From NCBI GenBank assembly GCA_964473645.1, contig CAYYPW010000002.1, positions 124,001 to 188,000 on the forward strand: a stretch of DNA of 64,000 bases, read 5' to 3'. The translations under genes were made by a program, and so were the position numbers. Positions 63,700 to 64,000 of this stretch are shown one piece after another. The stretch's first letter is position 1, and every line of letters starts with the position of its first letter. The notes beneath the pieces were generated by a model, which was not told the origin of the DNA, made no database searches, and saw nothing but the letters and a program-made list of their open reading frames with translations. The stretch comes from HdN1 sp964473645 (GTDB lineage Bacteria > Pseudomonadota > Gammaproteobacteria > Pseudomonadales > Ketobacteraceae).

Positions 63700-64000
63700 A
63701 TGGATAGCCAACAGTGTTTCTTCGGGTTTGAAATCAGTGCTGACTTATATCACTCCTGCGTGCAGGTGATCAAAGACATCGATGCTGCTCTCGATAGGCA
63801 GAGCCCCGATATGCAGGACATCGATCGTCGTGCAGCCGAGAATGTAAACCGTCTGACCGATACCGGGTTTGAAGCCTATTATGCCAAGCCTAGCAGTATG
63901 ATTGAGCTGTCAAATGTGCTGCGTAAAGCGGCTGATGCAGGTGTCAGTGCAGTGCAGAAAGGTGTCCATATGGTGATACGCAAGGTCATTATAGGTACAC
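63700..64000 (+). CDS. unidentified protein, 3' part beyond the window
   Basis: An open frame starting with ATG at 63700, GAGGTG 8 bases upstream, that runs 100 codons to the right edge without a stop. The visible part (MDSQQCFFGFEIS and RKAADAGVSAVQKGV) is soluble and helical. It matches no family that I recognise; phasin-like or scaffold helices are possible but unproven. It is divergent from the moa genes. Confidence 0.6.
   Translation, partial: MDSQQCFFGFEISADLYHSCVQVIKDIDAALDRQSPDMQDIDRRAAENVNRLTDTGFEAYYAKPSSMIELSNVLRKAADAGVSAVQKGVHMVIRKVIIGT

Overview
The window looks like chromosomal DNA of a free-living gammaproteobacterium related to the Pseudomonadales/Oceanospirillales (inference; no genus can be fixed by eye). 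Two conserved blocks support this. The gacA-uvrC-pgsA block is followed by tRNA-Gly, tRNA-Cys and tRNA-Leu. A longer tusDCBE to rluE/moa block has a gene order very close to what I recall of Pseudomonas: tus-ybiB, cysG, serS, crcB, rarA, lolA, ftsK, trxB, aat, bpt, infA, clpA, clpS, cspD, icd. No plasmid, prophage, insertion sequence or CRISPR signal was seen, and base composition looks even throughout. Layout: 0.3-8.2 kb holds a secreted protein of unknown function, then central sugar metabolism (galE, a phosphopantetheinyl transferase, pgi, convergent galU, then zwf-pgl). Between pgi and galU lies a palindromic interspersed-repeat candidate. 8.4-11.5 kb holds methylmalonyl-CoA mutase with its chaperone GTPase MeaB. 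11.7-31.3 kb is the signalling-rich, accessory-looking part. It has a DUF1631 protein, then the PEP-CTERM/exosortase-associated regulators PrsK (sensor kinase) and PrsR (sigma-54 activator). A fibronectin-III lipoprotein, the TPR lipoprotein PrsT, a SPOR protein and a YfaZ-like outer-membrane protein follow. Next come an HD-GYP c-di-GMP phosphodiesterase, an amidase, a giant PilZ-like/DUF1631/GGDEF/EAL protein and two poorly known genes. No exosortase and no PEP-CTERM substrate protein is present. 31.5-38.8 kb holds ppnN, an alpha/beta hydrolase, three tRNAs, pgsA, uvrC, gacA, an Anbu-type proteasome-like peptidase without its usual partners, and tRNA-Ser. 39-44.5 kb holds the 2-thiouridine sulfur relay tusD-C-B-E, ybiB, a chemotaxis receptor and a porin-like protein. 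44.4-64 kb is housekeeping: siroheme synthase, seryl-tRNA synthetase, fluoride channel, RarA, LolA, FtsK, alanine dehydrogenase, thioredoxin reductase, the N-degron pathway (aat, bpt, clpA, clpS) with infA between, CspD, isocitrate dehydrogenase, RluE and moaC-moaD-moaE. The window ends inside an unidentified gene. How the genes work together: galE/galU/pgi supply nucleotide sugars and hexose phosphates, which fits a surface-polysaccharide lifestyle, and PrsK/PrsR are known to control such envelope systems. The HD-GYP and GGDEF/EAL proteins would set c-di-GMP level, and GacA normally acts through CsrA/RsmA on the same sessile-motile decision. Aat and Bpt tag proteins with N-terminal leucine or phenylalanine, ClpS recognises these tags, and ClpA unfolds the substrates for ClpP. 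The strongest candidates for something little described are the pair of DUF1631 proteins flanking the prs/c-di-GMP region and sharing a C-terminal module, the orphan Anbu peptidase, and the palindromic repeat.
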